Shown: piece by piece, positions 43,976 to 53,462 of the stretch
Layout: every line of letters starts with the position of its first letter
Position numbering within the stretch: position 1 is the stretch's first letter
Source of the DNA: Strongylocentrotus purpuratus
Lineage: Eukaryota > Echinodermata > Echinoidea > Camarodonta > Strongylocentrotidae
DNA: 64,000 nucleotides
Assembly: GCF_000002235.5 (NCBI RefSeq)
Contig: NW_022145601.1
Span: forward strand, 25,400,348-25,464,347
Direction: 5' to 3'
Notes under the pieces: generated by a model
What the model was told of the DNA's origin: nothing
What the model saw: only the letters and a program-made list of their open reading frames with translations
Databases searched by the model: none
Made by a program: the position numbers and the translations under genes

Positions 43976-44364
43976 ATCTGTAAATCTATCTCTTCTTTTA
44001 CTCTTGCTCTCACATTCTGACTTCTCAAAATTTTAGTCTCTGTATGTAATTAATGAACAGACAACGTTTACTCTTTTTATACCATTTATTTTCAAGTTCC
44101 AAAAGAAGAAAAAAAATCTCTCTAATATGACATGCACATGAATATCATACAATAGAATCTCCAGAATAATTATTCTATCAGCTCTGTATATCGTGCATGA
44201 ATCGGCATTCTGCACGGCACAACACACAATGTTCTCCCTCTTTCTTTTACAACAAAAAAGATAGCAGAGAATGGAGCGAGACAATTTGAAAGAAGACCTC
44301 AACGCACTAGCTACGATCGTGATTATAATACAAAGGTGCTTAATATAAATAAAGCAATGTACAC
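43976..44364. other. Unassigned sequence
   Basis: Continues the region next to the inverted repeat of 7.0 kb. The minus-strand frame at 44,033-44,302 has no domain. Confidence 0.4.
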
Positions 44365-44590
44365 AAACGAAAATCTTAGTACATTTAGCTTTAAGATCCA
44401 GATATATCAGTTATGGCAGTTACATGCATGTGCTCTTGATATCCCTAAACAGTTACAATAGTTTTGTTTCCCCTCTTCTTAATTTACAGGTTTGTGTTTC
44501 GCACAAGAACATAAGCACAGGTTGTCATGGTTGTAGACAAAGGACATTGGTTCAAGTTCCATCTAGAAGTCTTAATGTCTCATATTAATA
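44365..44590. repeat. Inverted copy of 7,030-7,245
   Basis: Serves as an empty site for the Penelope-like fragment: past the shared AAGATTTT (reverse strand) this copy goes on with unrelated sequence. Confidence 0.75.
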
Positions 44591-45236
44591 ATTAATGCAT
44601 GGCAATGGTAATACTCATTTCAATGCTGAAGTTCAAATTCAAATTTTCTTCTCGCAAAAAAATGGCATGTACATGATGTGCAACCACAGAATTATTAGTA
44701 TTTCTAAAAATTCTCACAGGAATTCATGAATACTGAAATCAACTATATCAATGACCAATCGTCATTCTTTTCCGACAACAATAGGGCATATGCATATAAA
44801 TACATTATTATTAATGTATTTAACTAATACATTATATTACGTATTTATAGTATCTGGAAGGATTTGCATACTCTTGACATAACGATTATGTCTCCTCTAC
44901 AAGTCTCCTCATAAATCCAAGTTGGCATTTACTTTATCTCACAGAAAAGGCCTATATGTTACAGATATGTAGGTGTCACTTGATAAATATAACATTTGGA
45001 AGGATTAATGTGATATACTCATTTCAAATAACATCTCTGTCACAGCACAACTCTGTATTTAAACATAGAGGTATATATTTGCTCATTGTTCAGAGGCCTA
45101 CCAAAAATTGACTTCAGTTTTACAGTGATTACCAATCCTGTTTTTGTACTACTACAAGATTTGAACTCCGTCTATAGTAAACTTTATAGTGAGAACTAAA
45201 TTGCAGTACTGCTAACAGCTGTCCCTAATACTCAAA

Positions 45237-45536
45237 CGACCATTTTTGTAATGTAATCAAATTTAACACACAAATCTTTGTTAAGTGGCTCGTTACAAAT
45301 TATTTCATTCACCTCTTATGAAAAATTGTAAGTATTAGTCCAAATTAAAAATGCATACATTAGTTGTTGCTAGGTAGGACAAACATTGTGGATCACCCTA
45401 CCTAACAACACCTTCTATGCAATCGGCATTATGCCTATTTAAATACAATTATTTAATATACAGGTGAACAAAATAATGGGCAACATGGCACTTAAAGATT
45501 TATGCATTCAATTTGATTCCATTTCGAAAATGCCCT
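45237..45536. mobile_element. Hairpin MITE (family M)
   Basis: CGACCATTTTTGTAATG to CATTTCGAAAATGCCC, with the central GTTGCTAGGTAGGACAAAC and CCCTACCTAACAAC. It is part of block Y and so older than that duplication. Confidence 0.8.
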
Positions 45537-45910
45537 ATTCAACAAAATGTCACTTCATATTATTTTCCATTGGAGAATGACAAGAATCTACAACATTATA
45601 ATCTTTATATTAGTCCAACTGTAAGTATGTGGATGAGAAATCAACACAATGCTTCTCTCTCTGACTTAGGCTTGATTTAAAACAACTTGATGGGGTGTGG
45701 GCCGGCACTTAGAGTCTAGCGCCTAGCTGTTAAACACATCCAAAACATCGTCATCGCTTTGTGAGGACATTACTTTTGCAAGGATCGCTCAAGCTGGTAT
45801 CTCTTTGCTCAAATCGAAGACGAGATGCCTACCGCTGTCCATTATTGCAGAAGACCCATCATAAACAGCTCTGAAAAATTGCCATCAGCACCACCCGACG
45901 CAATAATTAA

Positions 45911-46678
45911 AGCCCAAGTCCACTCCAAAAATAACTTACTTTCAATAGAACCATAAAAATCAGACAAACCAATCAAAAAAAGTTTGAGCAAAATTGGATA
46001 ACTAATAAGAAAGTTATGAATTTTTAATGACATGAAAACTTTGAAAATCACTACACAAATTGGCAACTCACTCATGAGTCTGTGACGTATGGTCCGCACT
46101 TTCCACTAATTATTTTCTTTATATTGATAATATAAATTTCCTAATTTCACCCTAAGAATCTTATTTCTTCACACCAGCATCCAAGTTAGATTGTTAGTAA
46201 TATTTATATGTGTGGATGCACCAATAAAGAGTAATTTATGTCCAGTTAAATCATGAAAAATTGAATTTTGATAAACTATTTATATAAAAATCAATAATTA
46301 TTAAATAAAATATTCAGAAAATAGTATTAATTCTTCAAAATTCATACAAGTTTTTGGGAAATGTCATGCACGCAATATGATACAAATGATATAATCTGGG
46401 CAAAGGCATGGGGAAATCAAGTTTGGGGGATAAAAAGGGAAATTAATGGGATTAAACTACATAAAGCAATTGATAAGTTGTGAGGACATGACACCACAAA
46501 TTGAAACCCATCTTCGCAAATTGTGTTATGATTCTCATTGTTCCATAGTTTTACATACTTTTTCAAAAAATCATAACTTTCTTATTAGTTATCCGATTTT
46601 GCTCAAACCTTTTTTGATTGGTTTGTCTGATTTTTCTGCTTATATTTAAAATAAATTATTTTTGAGTGGACTTGCCCT
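45911..46678. mobile_element. TTAA-flanked MITE, about 120-bp TIR
   Basis: TTAA lies on both sides (45,907-45,910 and 46,679-46,682). The left end AGCCCAAGTCCACTCCAAAA and the right end GAGTGGACTTGCCCT are inverted, and similarity goes on inward through CAGACAAACCAATCAAAAAA and ACTAATAAGAAAGTTATGA. Block Y copy 1 has a single TTAA at the same place (about 30,522, GCAATTAATGC). A TTAA target is typical of piggyBac and Kolobok. The frames inside are not genes. Confidence 0.9.
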
Positions 46679-46734
46679 TTAATGCCGTCCTGGAATCGTT
46701 TATTTGAGGGCATTCTGTGGTCGATCCAGCGGAC

Positions 46735-47001
46735 ATGAGGTCTGCCCCCAGCTCCACGATGACTGTGCCTTCATCTGCGAATGGTATTGTGAACCATGTT
46801 TTTTATGAGAATAAAATGAAAGAGCATGGAGGAACGGCTGCCTTCAAACCGCTTGAGTGTTTAAAGGATCTGGACAATGTGATAAAGACAAGCGCGTCTT
46901 TAAAAAAATACTTGGACAAAGAGACCATAAGGCTTCGAAGGAAGGACGCGCCAACGTTGTGTGTTGAACGAAGTCTGATTTCCGATTGGGCGCTCAGATA
47001 A
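46735..47001 (+). CDS. Gene-like frame of unknown function (possible exon or pseudogene part)
   Basis: An open frame of 88 codons from the ATG at 46,735 to a TAA. It begins MRSAPSSTMTVPSSANGIVN and has a charged middle (FKPLECLKDLDNVIKTSASL, then KKYLDKETIRLRRKDAPTLC) and ends ISDWALR. The sequence looks like real coding DNA: well mixed, charged, no simple repeat. Block Y copy 1 has only scattered matching pieces (30,571-30,746). Farther on, 47,036-47,200 also looks coding and is alike in copy 1, but the frames do not agree, so the whole is probably a decayed gene or a transposon product. It converges on the minus-strand gene at 47,376. I do not recognise the family. Confidence 0.4.
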   Translation: MRSAPSSTMTVPSSANGIVNHVFYENKMKEHGGTAAFKPLECLKDLDNVIKTSASLKKYLDKETIRLRRKDAPTLCVERSLISDWALR

Positions 47002-47375
47002 CTGCGGAAGAATTGGTCGATGATTACAAAAGGTGTTCCTAGTTCCTACGTGGACATGCTTCGCGCAGTCGAAGAGAAGACCGAGAGAAACGACCGAAAA
47101 AAGGACTACTTGGTTTTGCCCATAGCGTATTCGAGAACAAGGAGATGTACATGTTTGGTAAGGTGTCCGACGCTGTGCTTCAATCCCAGAACAACCAAGA
47201 CACGTCCATGTAGCACTCCAATAGCGTCAGAAAGGACACCAAAAAGAAACACGTAGGCATCATCATCATCAACAATGATCTTCGATGATGATCGAACTAC
47301 AAGATGATGTATCACTCACGACAGCTGTAGATGTAGAGTTGCTGTTGAAAATGGTATTTAGTCATTCTTTTATTA

Positions 47376-47702
47376 TTAGACTATTACTGCCTTATTAGAA
47401 TTGCAAGAGACGGAGTTTTTCGCCAAATAGTTCTTGATGGTCACCTGGAACGTGAGAAATTCCAACTGATGCTTCGTCATCCACTCTTCTTCTCTACCAA
47501 ATATTAGTGTATTGCCAACAACTGTTGCCACGTAGGCATCATGGCTGTCTGTAAGCTCTTTGCACAGCTGCAGGTACTCTTCAAATAAGTCGCTCACCTC
47601 TGATGAAGGCCTTTTCTCATCTATATGGAATTGGATTGCCTTCTCCTTCCTCGCGAGCTTGGCTTGGGCGGTCATCCTCTTTGCTCTCAGTTCCTCACTC
47701 AT
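47376..47702 (-). CDS. Small charged helical protein, family member 3
   Basis: An open frame of 108 codons from the ATG at 47,702 (MSEELRAKRMTAQAKLARKE); the frame is open farther up but without an ATG. It keeps EKAIQFHIDEKRPSSEVSDL at residues 21-40, FEEYLQLCKELTDSHDAY at 41-58, REEEWMTKHQLEFLTFQ near 70-86, TIKNYLAKNSVSCN to about 101. The pattern of K/R/E with L, I and F at heptad-like spacing suggests one or two long helices. The 5' flank is cut at 47,787 by a mariner-like insertion, so the CCAAT/TATA block kept by member 2 is missing. It may have lost its promoter or use another. Function not recognised. Confidence 0.6.
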   Translation of the reverse strand: MSEELRAKRMTAQAKLARKEKAIQFHIDEKRPSSEVSDLFEEYLQLCKELTDSHDAYVATVVGNTLIFGREEEWMTKHQLEFLTFQVTIKNYLAKNSVSCNSNKAVIV

Positions 47703-47788
47703 CTTCTCCAGATCCCTGGTCAGCTTTAGATATTGAATTGATAGATGCACAGAAAGAAGAAGTTCGAACTCGAGTAAGTCCCGTTGTA

Positions 47789-47900
47789 CAGAGTGAGTCA
47801 GAAAAAATGTCCCACTTTTTAAAAGTTGTATTGTTTGAAGTAGGAATATTTAATCATGGGTGTCATGATATGTCTTGATAGAGTTATCCTCCCACTACAT
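47789..47900. mobile_element. Tc1/mariner-like element, left end only
   Basis: CAGAGTGAGTCAGAAAAAAT follows a TA; the matching site in other copies reads GTTGTATATCGG without it. The right end is not found in the next several hundred bases, so its limit is unknown. CA-rich microsatellite sequence follows (48,030-48,090). Confidence 0.6.
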
Positions 47901-48179
47901 TTAGGTACATTTTTATTTGGATCTCTGCATGCATGACTGAACATCAGACAATCTTTACAGGACTGCCAGATCTCACTTGCGCCAAGTTACTGGATGAGAA
48001 TAAAACAGTGCATTGAACAAAAAACAGTCTGACAGACACATACACATACACACACGCACACAAACACGCGCACACAAACACATACACACACGGTGACAAT
48101 TGTTTAAGTCGCGTAACCCTGACAATCTTTCCCTTTAGTACACATTTACTCCCCCATCATGTCATCATCATTGTCATCT

Positions 48180-48235
48180 TAATCTTCATCATCATCATCA
48201 TTATCATCATCATCATCTTCATCTTCATGAAGCAC
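48180..48235. repeat. CAT microsatellite
   Basis: An ATC/TTC-rich run of about 55 bases. Confidence 0.9.
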
Positions 48236-48324
48236 AACATCATCCGCCAATACGCACCAAGAGGACAGCGGCCAGTCAACTTTTGGTACGAGAAGAAGAA
48301 TTCCCGACAAAAAGTAACAGTTTG

Positions 48325-48760
48325 CAGTGGCGGATCCAGGGGGGCCGAAACGGCCGCGCCCCCCCCCCCCCCCCCCTATTGGCGGCGCAAAAAAAAAAAA
48401 AAAAAAAAGGAGAAGAGAAGAAAAAAAGGAGAAGAGAAAAGAAAGGAGAAGAGAAAAGAAAGGAGAAGAGAAAAGAAAAGAGAAGAGAAAAGAAAGAAGA
48501 GAGAGAGAGAGAGAGAAAGAAAAAAAAGAAGAAGATCCCCCCCCCACCTCCCTCCCACTCCGGGGTCGGAGGGACCGATTTTGTGTTCCCAAAATTTCCG
48601 ATAAAGGGTTACTTTTCACTCAACAAAGTCCGGCCCGTAATACACACAAATCCGGCCCGCACTGACTTTACACACCGAAGATAAAGGGGTGCTTTCTAAC
48701 TAAGAGAGGGAACATACATGCGCGTACCCTAGATAACACTGAGTGGGTGGGGGGTGGGAA
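48325..48760. mobile_element. hAT-like left end, purine tract and type P repeat
   Basis: CAGTGGCGGATCCAGGGGGG starts a typical end, followed by a C run, an A run, a GAA-rich purine tract (48,405-48,530), and from 48,545 the type P repeat (CCGGGGTCGGAGGGACCG, ACAAAGTCCGGCCCG, TACCCTAGATAACACTGAG). No right TIR was found. The long frames on both strands are purine-tract artefacts. Confidence 0.65.
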
Positions 48761-49435
48761 GGGGAAGAGAAAAGTCGGGTGAGAAAGGGGAAAGACAAGG
48801 AAATGGCGCTAAGTGACAGTAACGACGAATAAGGGAAAAACTGTAATCGGGAGATTTAGGGTCATTCCAGAAGGCTTGGGAAACGTTATTGAATAGAGGG
48901 GGCCGGGCCGGCCGCATAAAATCTCGAGCCACGGATTCAAAGTTAAACGTTACAAACAGCCCCTGCTTTTTGAAAAAAAATTGAAAAGGGCACAATATTT
49001 TGGATGTCTTTCAAATAGAAGCCTTATTTTGCCCTTTATTTGGATTCAGCTCATACCAACTCGCTTGTGCTTATATTTGAACTCATGTTAGTAGTGATAA
49101 TGGACAGCGGCGGCGATCCTGGGCCCGATAGAGGGACACTTCCCCCCGGAAATTTAGATATATAGCTAGAAAGAAATATACATGTAGCGGAAAGAACGTA
49201 CATATTGGACGAAAGGATTTTCTAGAATGCATAATTTCAGCATTCTACATTGCAAAATCTCGCTTGGTCGCTACGCCCCGGCCCTCGCCCAATAACACAA
49301 AACTAAGATATGACGCTCCCGGTCGCGATTATTTCATGGTTGGTGTATAAATAGATATTTTTTCCCCTTTCATTTCTACTGACCTAATTGTATGCTATCA
49401 CAATCATGATTGTTTCATTTTCCCTTTAAAGCATG
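48761..49435. other. Unassigned sequence
   Basis: No domain or repeat boundary recognised; the minus-strand frame at 48,729-48,995 is unsupported. Confidence 0.4.
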
Positions 49436-49439
49436 CGTA

Positions 49440-50415
49440 GCTAGGGGCGGTAGGGGCAGTAAGAGGACATAGGACGAAAAAAGGAGCAGACAAAGAAACA
49501 TTTTTGACAAGTCTAAAACGGTACAACAAATCATTTTCTTTCTCTAATAATTTAATGAAACGTTAAGCTTCTGCGCTTTGCGCTAAAGAGGGTAATCTGA
49601 ATTCAGAGAAGGATTAAGAGTCGGGAATGGAACAACGAATTATCTTCTTTCTCTAATAATTTCATTAAACTATGAAGGTCAAAGCTTCCGCGCCTCGCGC
49701 GGAAGGGGAAAATGAATTCAACAAGGATTAAGAATCGAGAATGGGACAACGAATCATCTTCTTTCTCTCATAATTTAATGAAGCGTCAGAAGCTTACGCG
49801 CTACGCGCGGGAGGAGGAAAACTGAATTCAGACAAGGATTTAGAGTCGAGAATGAAACAACGAATCATCTTCTTTCTCTCATAATTTAATGAAGCGTCAG
49901 AAGCTTACGCGCGGAGGGGGAAACTGAATTCAGACAATGATTAACAACCGAGAACGGTACAACGAATCGTCTTCTTTCTCTAATGATTTAATGAAAGGTC
50001 AAAGTTTCCGCGCTTCGCGCGGGAGGGGGTATGGAAACTGAATTCAGACAATGATTTAGAGTCGAGAATGAAACAACGAATCATCTTCTTTCTCTAATAA
50101 TTCAATGAAACGTCAAAGCTTCCTCGCTTCGCGCGGAGGGGGGGAAACTGAATTCAGACAATGATTAACAACCGAGAACAGTAAAACGAATCGTCTTCTT
50201 TCTCTAATAATTTAATAAAAAGTCAAAGCTTCCGCGCTTCGCGAGGGTTAGGGGGGAACTCAATTAAGACAAGGATTAAGAGTCGAGAACGGTACTCTTT
50301 CTCTAATGATTTAATGAAACGTCAAAGCTTCCGCGCTTCGCGCGGGAGGGGGTATGGAAACTGAATTCAGACAATGATTAAGAATCGAGAATCTTCTTCT
50401 TTCTCTAATAATTTG
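49440..50415. repeat. Satellite C array 3, about 8-9 units
   Basis: Forward units of about 100-118 bp from 49,500, with the same CGAATC-TCTTCTTTCTC, TTTAATGAAACGTC and CCGCGCTTCGCGCGGGAGG parts. The left flank GTAGCTAGGGGCGGTAGGGG with GGACGAAAAAAGGAGCAGAC resembles that of array 2. Confidence 0.9.
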
Positions 50416-50598
50416 CCCGAATAATTGCCCGAATATGAATTTGTTATATCTTTTCTCGTATATTTTGGTGATAAATAACACTTTCACAATTTACATATTA
50501 TCCTAAAAATTTTGCTCGCCCGCTTCGCTCACTAGCCGAATTGTAAAAACAGAAAATTACTTTTTCGGGCAAGAGGCTTCTTGGGGTTGACAAATAAT

Positions 50599-50793
50599 AT
50601 GAAGAATTAACATGCAAAAACTGATGAACGCATTTTTTTGTGATCAAAGTGAGTATTGATACAAAATGATATTTTCGTATTCATTGCTCATTATTTAATT
50701 TATAAAGGTACGCTTATATTGTCAAAGTTTTAGTTTGATTTTACTAAAATGGATAGGGCCTGCCCTATATTTATTTGCACTCAAACTCTTCAT
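50599..50793. mobile_element. ATGAAGA MITE, block X copy 2
   Basis: ATGAAGAATTAACATGC to GCACTCAAACTCTTCAT. It is about 80 bases longer than the block X copy 1 form. Confidence 0.7.
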
Positions 50794-50978
50794 ATTAATC
50801 AAGGTATATTTCAGTAGGGCGGTCAACCACAATAATTCATTATGTAGGTCCCTTTGTAGGTTCAAAATAAAAATATAAACCTGAGCCCCATGGCATAACA
50901 AAATTATACCATTGATGGTGACTTTGCCATCCATGACCTTTATTTTGGCTGTTGAGCCCTGTTACCAAGGTGCCGTAG

Positions 50979-51308
50979 AAGATGTTCACACCGCAATGAG
51001 ATAGCGCGGTCTATCGTAGCACCCCCTTTTTTCTAGCGCGCGCTAGACCGCGCTATCTCTCGTGGAGGCTGTTCACACCGCAATGAGATAGCGCGGTCTA
51101 TCGTAGCACCCCCTTTTTTCTAGCGCGCGCAAGACCGCGCTATCTCTCGTGGACCACCCCCAAGAGGTGCTCCCAAAGGGTGCTCCAGTGGCACGCCGTT
51201 TTGGCTCGCCGTGGCTCGCTGTTAGGCGGACCGAAACGACGTTGTACCTTCCAAACCGCAGAGAAAGCGCGGTCTAGCGCGCGCTATCTCTGCCGGTGTG
51301 AACAGCCT
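50979..51308. mobile_element. Inverted-repeat element with internal hairpin duplication, CGTAG TSD
   Basis: AAGATGTTCACACCG at the left and CGGTGTGAACAGCCT at the right, each with CGTAG outside (50,974-50,978 and 51,309-51,313). Copy 1 has one CGTAG at the matching place (about 12,334). An 83-bp unit with GAGATAGCGCGGTCTATCG and CTAGACCGCGCTATCTC is present twice in tandem; each can fold into a strong hairpin. The superfamily is uncertain. Confidence 0.85.
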
Positions 51309-51777
51309 CGTAGTTGCCATTGATAGAGTTGCAGGATTATAGCAGAGTTAAGTTTCATGCGACGGAACCCAGGACCCAGGTAGGCCTAGTTCTTATCGTT
51401 TATTAAATATCCAGGAAAGTATCCAGCAATCCAGGGTTAGGGTTATAATTATTTTCGATCACTATCACTGCAGCACGATCTGGTCTAGATTCTAGGATTA
51501 GGATTAGGTGTAATTAATCTAAGTTTTAAGATTAGGGATGGGGTAGGATTTTTTTAATCTTTGATCATGATCATGATTCTAGTATGTACAGACGGTAGAG
51601 TTGTAAATTGGGTCGCATTGCTTTCTTCTTTATCTACCGGTATGCCTTTAATATCCACATTGTAAAAATAGTCTTTTAGATGTAGACTTGCTGTTGAAAA
51701 TGTTTTGTATTCATTCTTTTCGCTGTCTAAAACAAACAAAAAATCTTTTCGGTTTATCAATTTGAATATCGGGTTTG

Positions 51778-52167
51778 TTAAGGATGCTTAGTTTTAATGA
51801 AGTTATATATACTTGCCTCATTAGGATTGCATGAAACAGGGTTATTCGCCAAATAGTCCTTGATTTTCATCTGGAACATCATGAACTCCTGCTGACGTGT
51901 CGACATCCAATGTCTTTCACTACTGAAATATAGATCAGAGTCAACAGTTGCTGCATAGGCATCATGAGTGTCTGTAAGCTCTTTGCACAGTGGATGGTAC
52001 TCTTCAAATAAGTCGCTCACCTCTGATGAAGGCCGAGTATTATCTAAATGGAGTTGGATTGCCTTCTCCTTCCTCATGAGTTTGGCATCGGCGGTCCTCC
52101 TGTCTATTCTAAGTTTCTCACTCATCTGACCCCTGGTCAGTTTCCCACCCATCATCATCGGATCCAT
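51778..52167 (-). CDS. Small charged helical protein, family member 4
   Basis: The longest open member, 129 codons from an ATG at 52,167 (MDPMMMGGKLTRGQMSEKLR) to a stop. From the inner MSEKL it follows the family: RRTADAKLMRKEKAIQLHLD, TRPSSEVSDLFEEYHPLCKE, LTDTHDAYAATVDSD, then ERHWMSTRQQEFMMFQMKIK near 80-99 and DYLANNPVSCNP, with its own tail IYNFIKTKHP. A second ATG (MSEKL) lies 14 codons in and may be the true start, as in member 3. The product looks helical and soluble. Upstream, on the same strand, lie TATA (52,900-52,893), CCAAT (52,933-52,928), a full CRE (53,019-53,026) and an NRF1-like site, so this copy is the best candidate for expression. Function not recognised. Confidence 0.65.
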   Translation of the reverse strand: MDPMMMGGKLTRGQMSEKLRIDRRTADAKLMRKEKAIQLHLDNTRPSSEVSDLFEEYHPLCKELTDTHDAYAATVDSDLYFSSERHWMSTRQQEFMMFQMKIKDYLANNPVSCNPNEASIYNFIKTKHP

Positions 52168-52676
52168 GGTCAGCTTTACAGATATTTAATTGATGGATCA
52201 CGGAATAAAGGAGTTCTAACTTGTGCATGTCCCGTTGTATATCGGATAGTCCTCGATAAATCAGAAGTTTTATTCATTATTCAAATCTGCATACAAATAA
52301 AAGAATGAAGAAATCCTTAGAACCGTTGTCTTGCGATTTCATAATCATTTGATAAAACAATGACATCGTTCTGCTATCGTGTAAATGTACTCCTTATTAA
52401 TTCACTTTATATGTCAAATGAATATTTTCAATTTAGATTGAATATTCATTCCCAAACTCATCTCGTGTAATGCCTGTTCAATAATTTGTTATGAGTAAAA
52501 CTTATTTAAAAACCTGTCCTCTATCTATTTCACCTGCACTACAATCACGAGCTCAAGTCCATGCATGCCTCTCGCCGCCATTAAGGACGCGTGGCGCTGG
52601 CGCTAGCGCTAGCGCCACGTTCATGCTTTTGCTCGACATAGCGGCAGGGATAATTCATTTTAAACATAATTATAGC

Positions 52677-52778
52677 CATGGGTGTCGATCTGTAACTGAT
52701 ACCTATTCATCAGGGGGGATGATCTATTTATTCATCCTCCCCTGATGAATAGGTATTACGTAAGGATCGACACCCATG
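52677..52778. mobile_element. 102-bp palindromic MITE, perfect 8-bp TSD
   Basis: CATGGGTGTCGATC and GATCGACACCCATG are exact inverted ends, flanked by ATTATAGC at 52,669-52,676 and 52,779-52,786. The inside (ACCTATTCATCAGGGG and CCCCTGATGAATAGGT) is also palindromic. Other family flanks (35,900 region) are continuous here. The TSD length fits hAT. Confidence 0.95.
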
Positions 52779-52892
52779 ATTATAGCCACACAACTTTTTG
52801 ATAAATAGAAAATTGCGCACCATGCATTATTTCGTTGAAGAAGTGCTGCCAGAGCATTCCCCTGCTGCATGGAGAAAGTAGCGCACAGATTG

Positions 52893-52933
52893 CTATATAA
52901 AATGGGTAGAAGAATATCTGCAATCTGATTGGT
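52893..52933 (-). promoter_or_regulatory. CCAAT and TATA boxes upstream of member 4
   Basis: On the minus strand ACCAAT (52,933-52,928) precedes TTATATAG (52,900-52,893), with the same spacing and flanks as at 36,008-36,048. Confidence 0.5.
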
Positions 52934-53018
52934 CAATTACCGTGTAGATAATTTTACTGGCTACACGCGATAATAGGGACTTTTAGATTTGCACGTCAAC
53001 AGCTTTGACTGCAACGTG

Positions 53019-53050
53019 TGACGTCATTTTAAGGCACTGCGCATGCGTTA
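53019..53050 (-). promoter_or_regulatory. CRE and NRF1-like sites
   Basis: TGACGTCA, a full palindromic CRE, lies at 53,019-53,026; CTGCGCATGCG, close to the NRF1 consensus, follows at 53,037-53,048. They lie about 90-150 bases upstream of the CCAAT box of member 4. The match is by sequence only. Confidence 0.4.
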
Positions 53051-53104
53051 CGTCGTCTCAGTCGGCGATCGAGAATGCGTCAACCTTGATTTTCCTAAAT
53101 CTAG

Positions 53105-53165
53105 TACATACATACATACATATTGATATCTATATAGCGCCTTTACATGCTCAAGGTACTAGTAT
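53105..53165. repeat. CATA run and TATATAGCGCC fragment
   Basis: (CATA)n followed by TCTATATAGCGCCTTTACATGCTCAAGGTA, a short motif seen widely in marine invertebrate repeats; a related one is near 26,750. Confidence 0.5.
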
Positions 53166-53419
53166 GCCACGTGCGCATAAAATATACAGTTCCTCAGGTA
53201 GACAAAGAAACATCCCTTCCCTGCTATTTAATATGTAGAAATGTGTAGAACAGGTATAGCAGTGAAGGGATGTTCTTTTGTTGAGGGTAGAATGAGGAAC
53301 TGTAAATGTTGTCCGTGATGCTCATAGTGTTACTTCCTTGCATGCATGTATATCGTCGAGTGCAATCTAAAAGATATCTAATCAGGGGCGTAAATCCGTA
53401 CCGAGGAGTGGGGGGATGA

Positions 53420-53462
53420 TCGGCGATCACAGAACTCTTAAATACGAGTTCTGTGTCGGCGA
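53420..53462. repeat. Short inverted repeat near the composite element's left end
   Basis: ATCGGCGATCACAGAACTC and GAGTTCTGTGTCGGCGAT pair around AAATAC. Confidence 0.8.

Larger units (their letters stand above)
44795..47788. repeat. Duplication block Y, copy 2
   Basis: See copy 1 at 29,100-36,060. This copy ends where a mariner-like end inserted in a TA (47,787-47,788), so the 5' flank of the small gene is lost beyond that point. Confidence 0.85.
50570..52830. repeat. Duplication block X, copy 2
   Basis: See copy 1 at 12,060-14,375. This copy keeps the 5' flank of the small gene and its promoter-like block. Confidence 0.85.

Noticed and set aside
43363-44020. Plus-strand frames of about 200 codons
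   Set aside because: They are translations of the CT/TA minisatellite (SLSLSL, YIYIYI).
48179-48684. Several overlapping frames above 110 codons
   Set aside because: GAA-rich and C-run sequence of a hAT-like element read in several frames; no domain.
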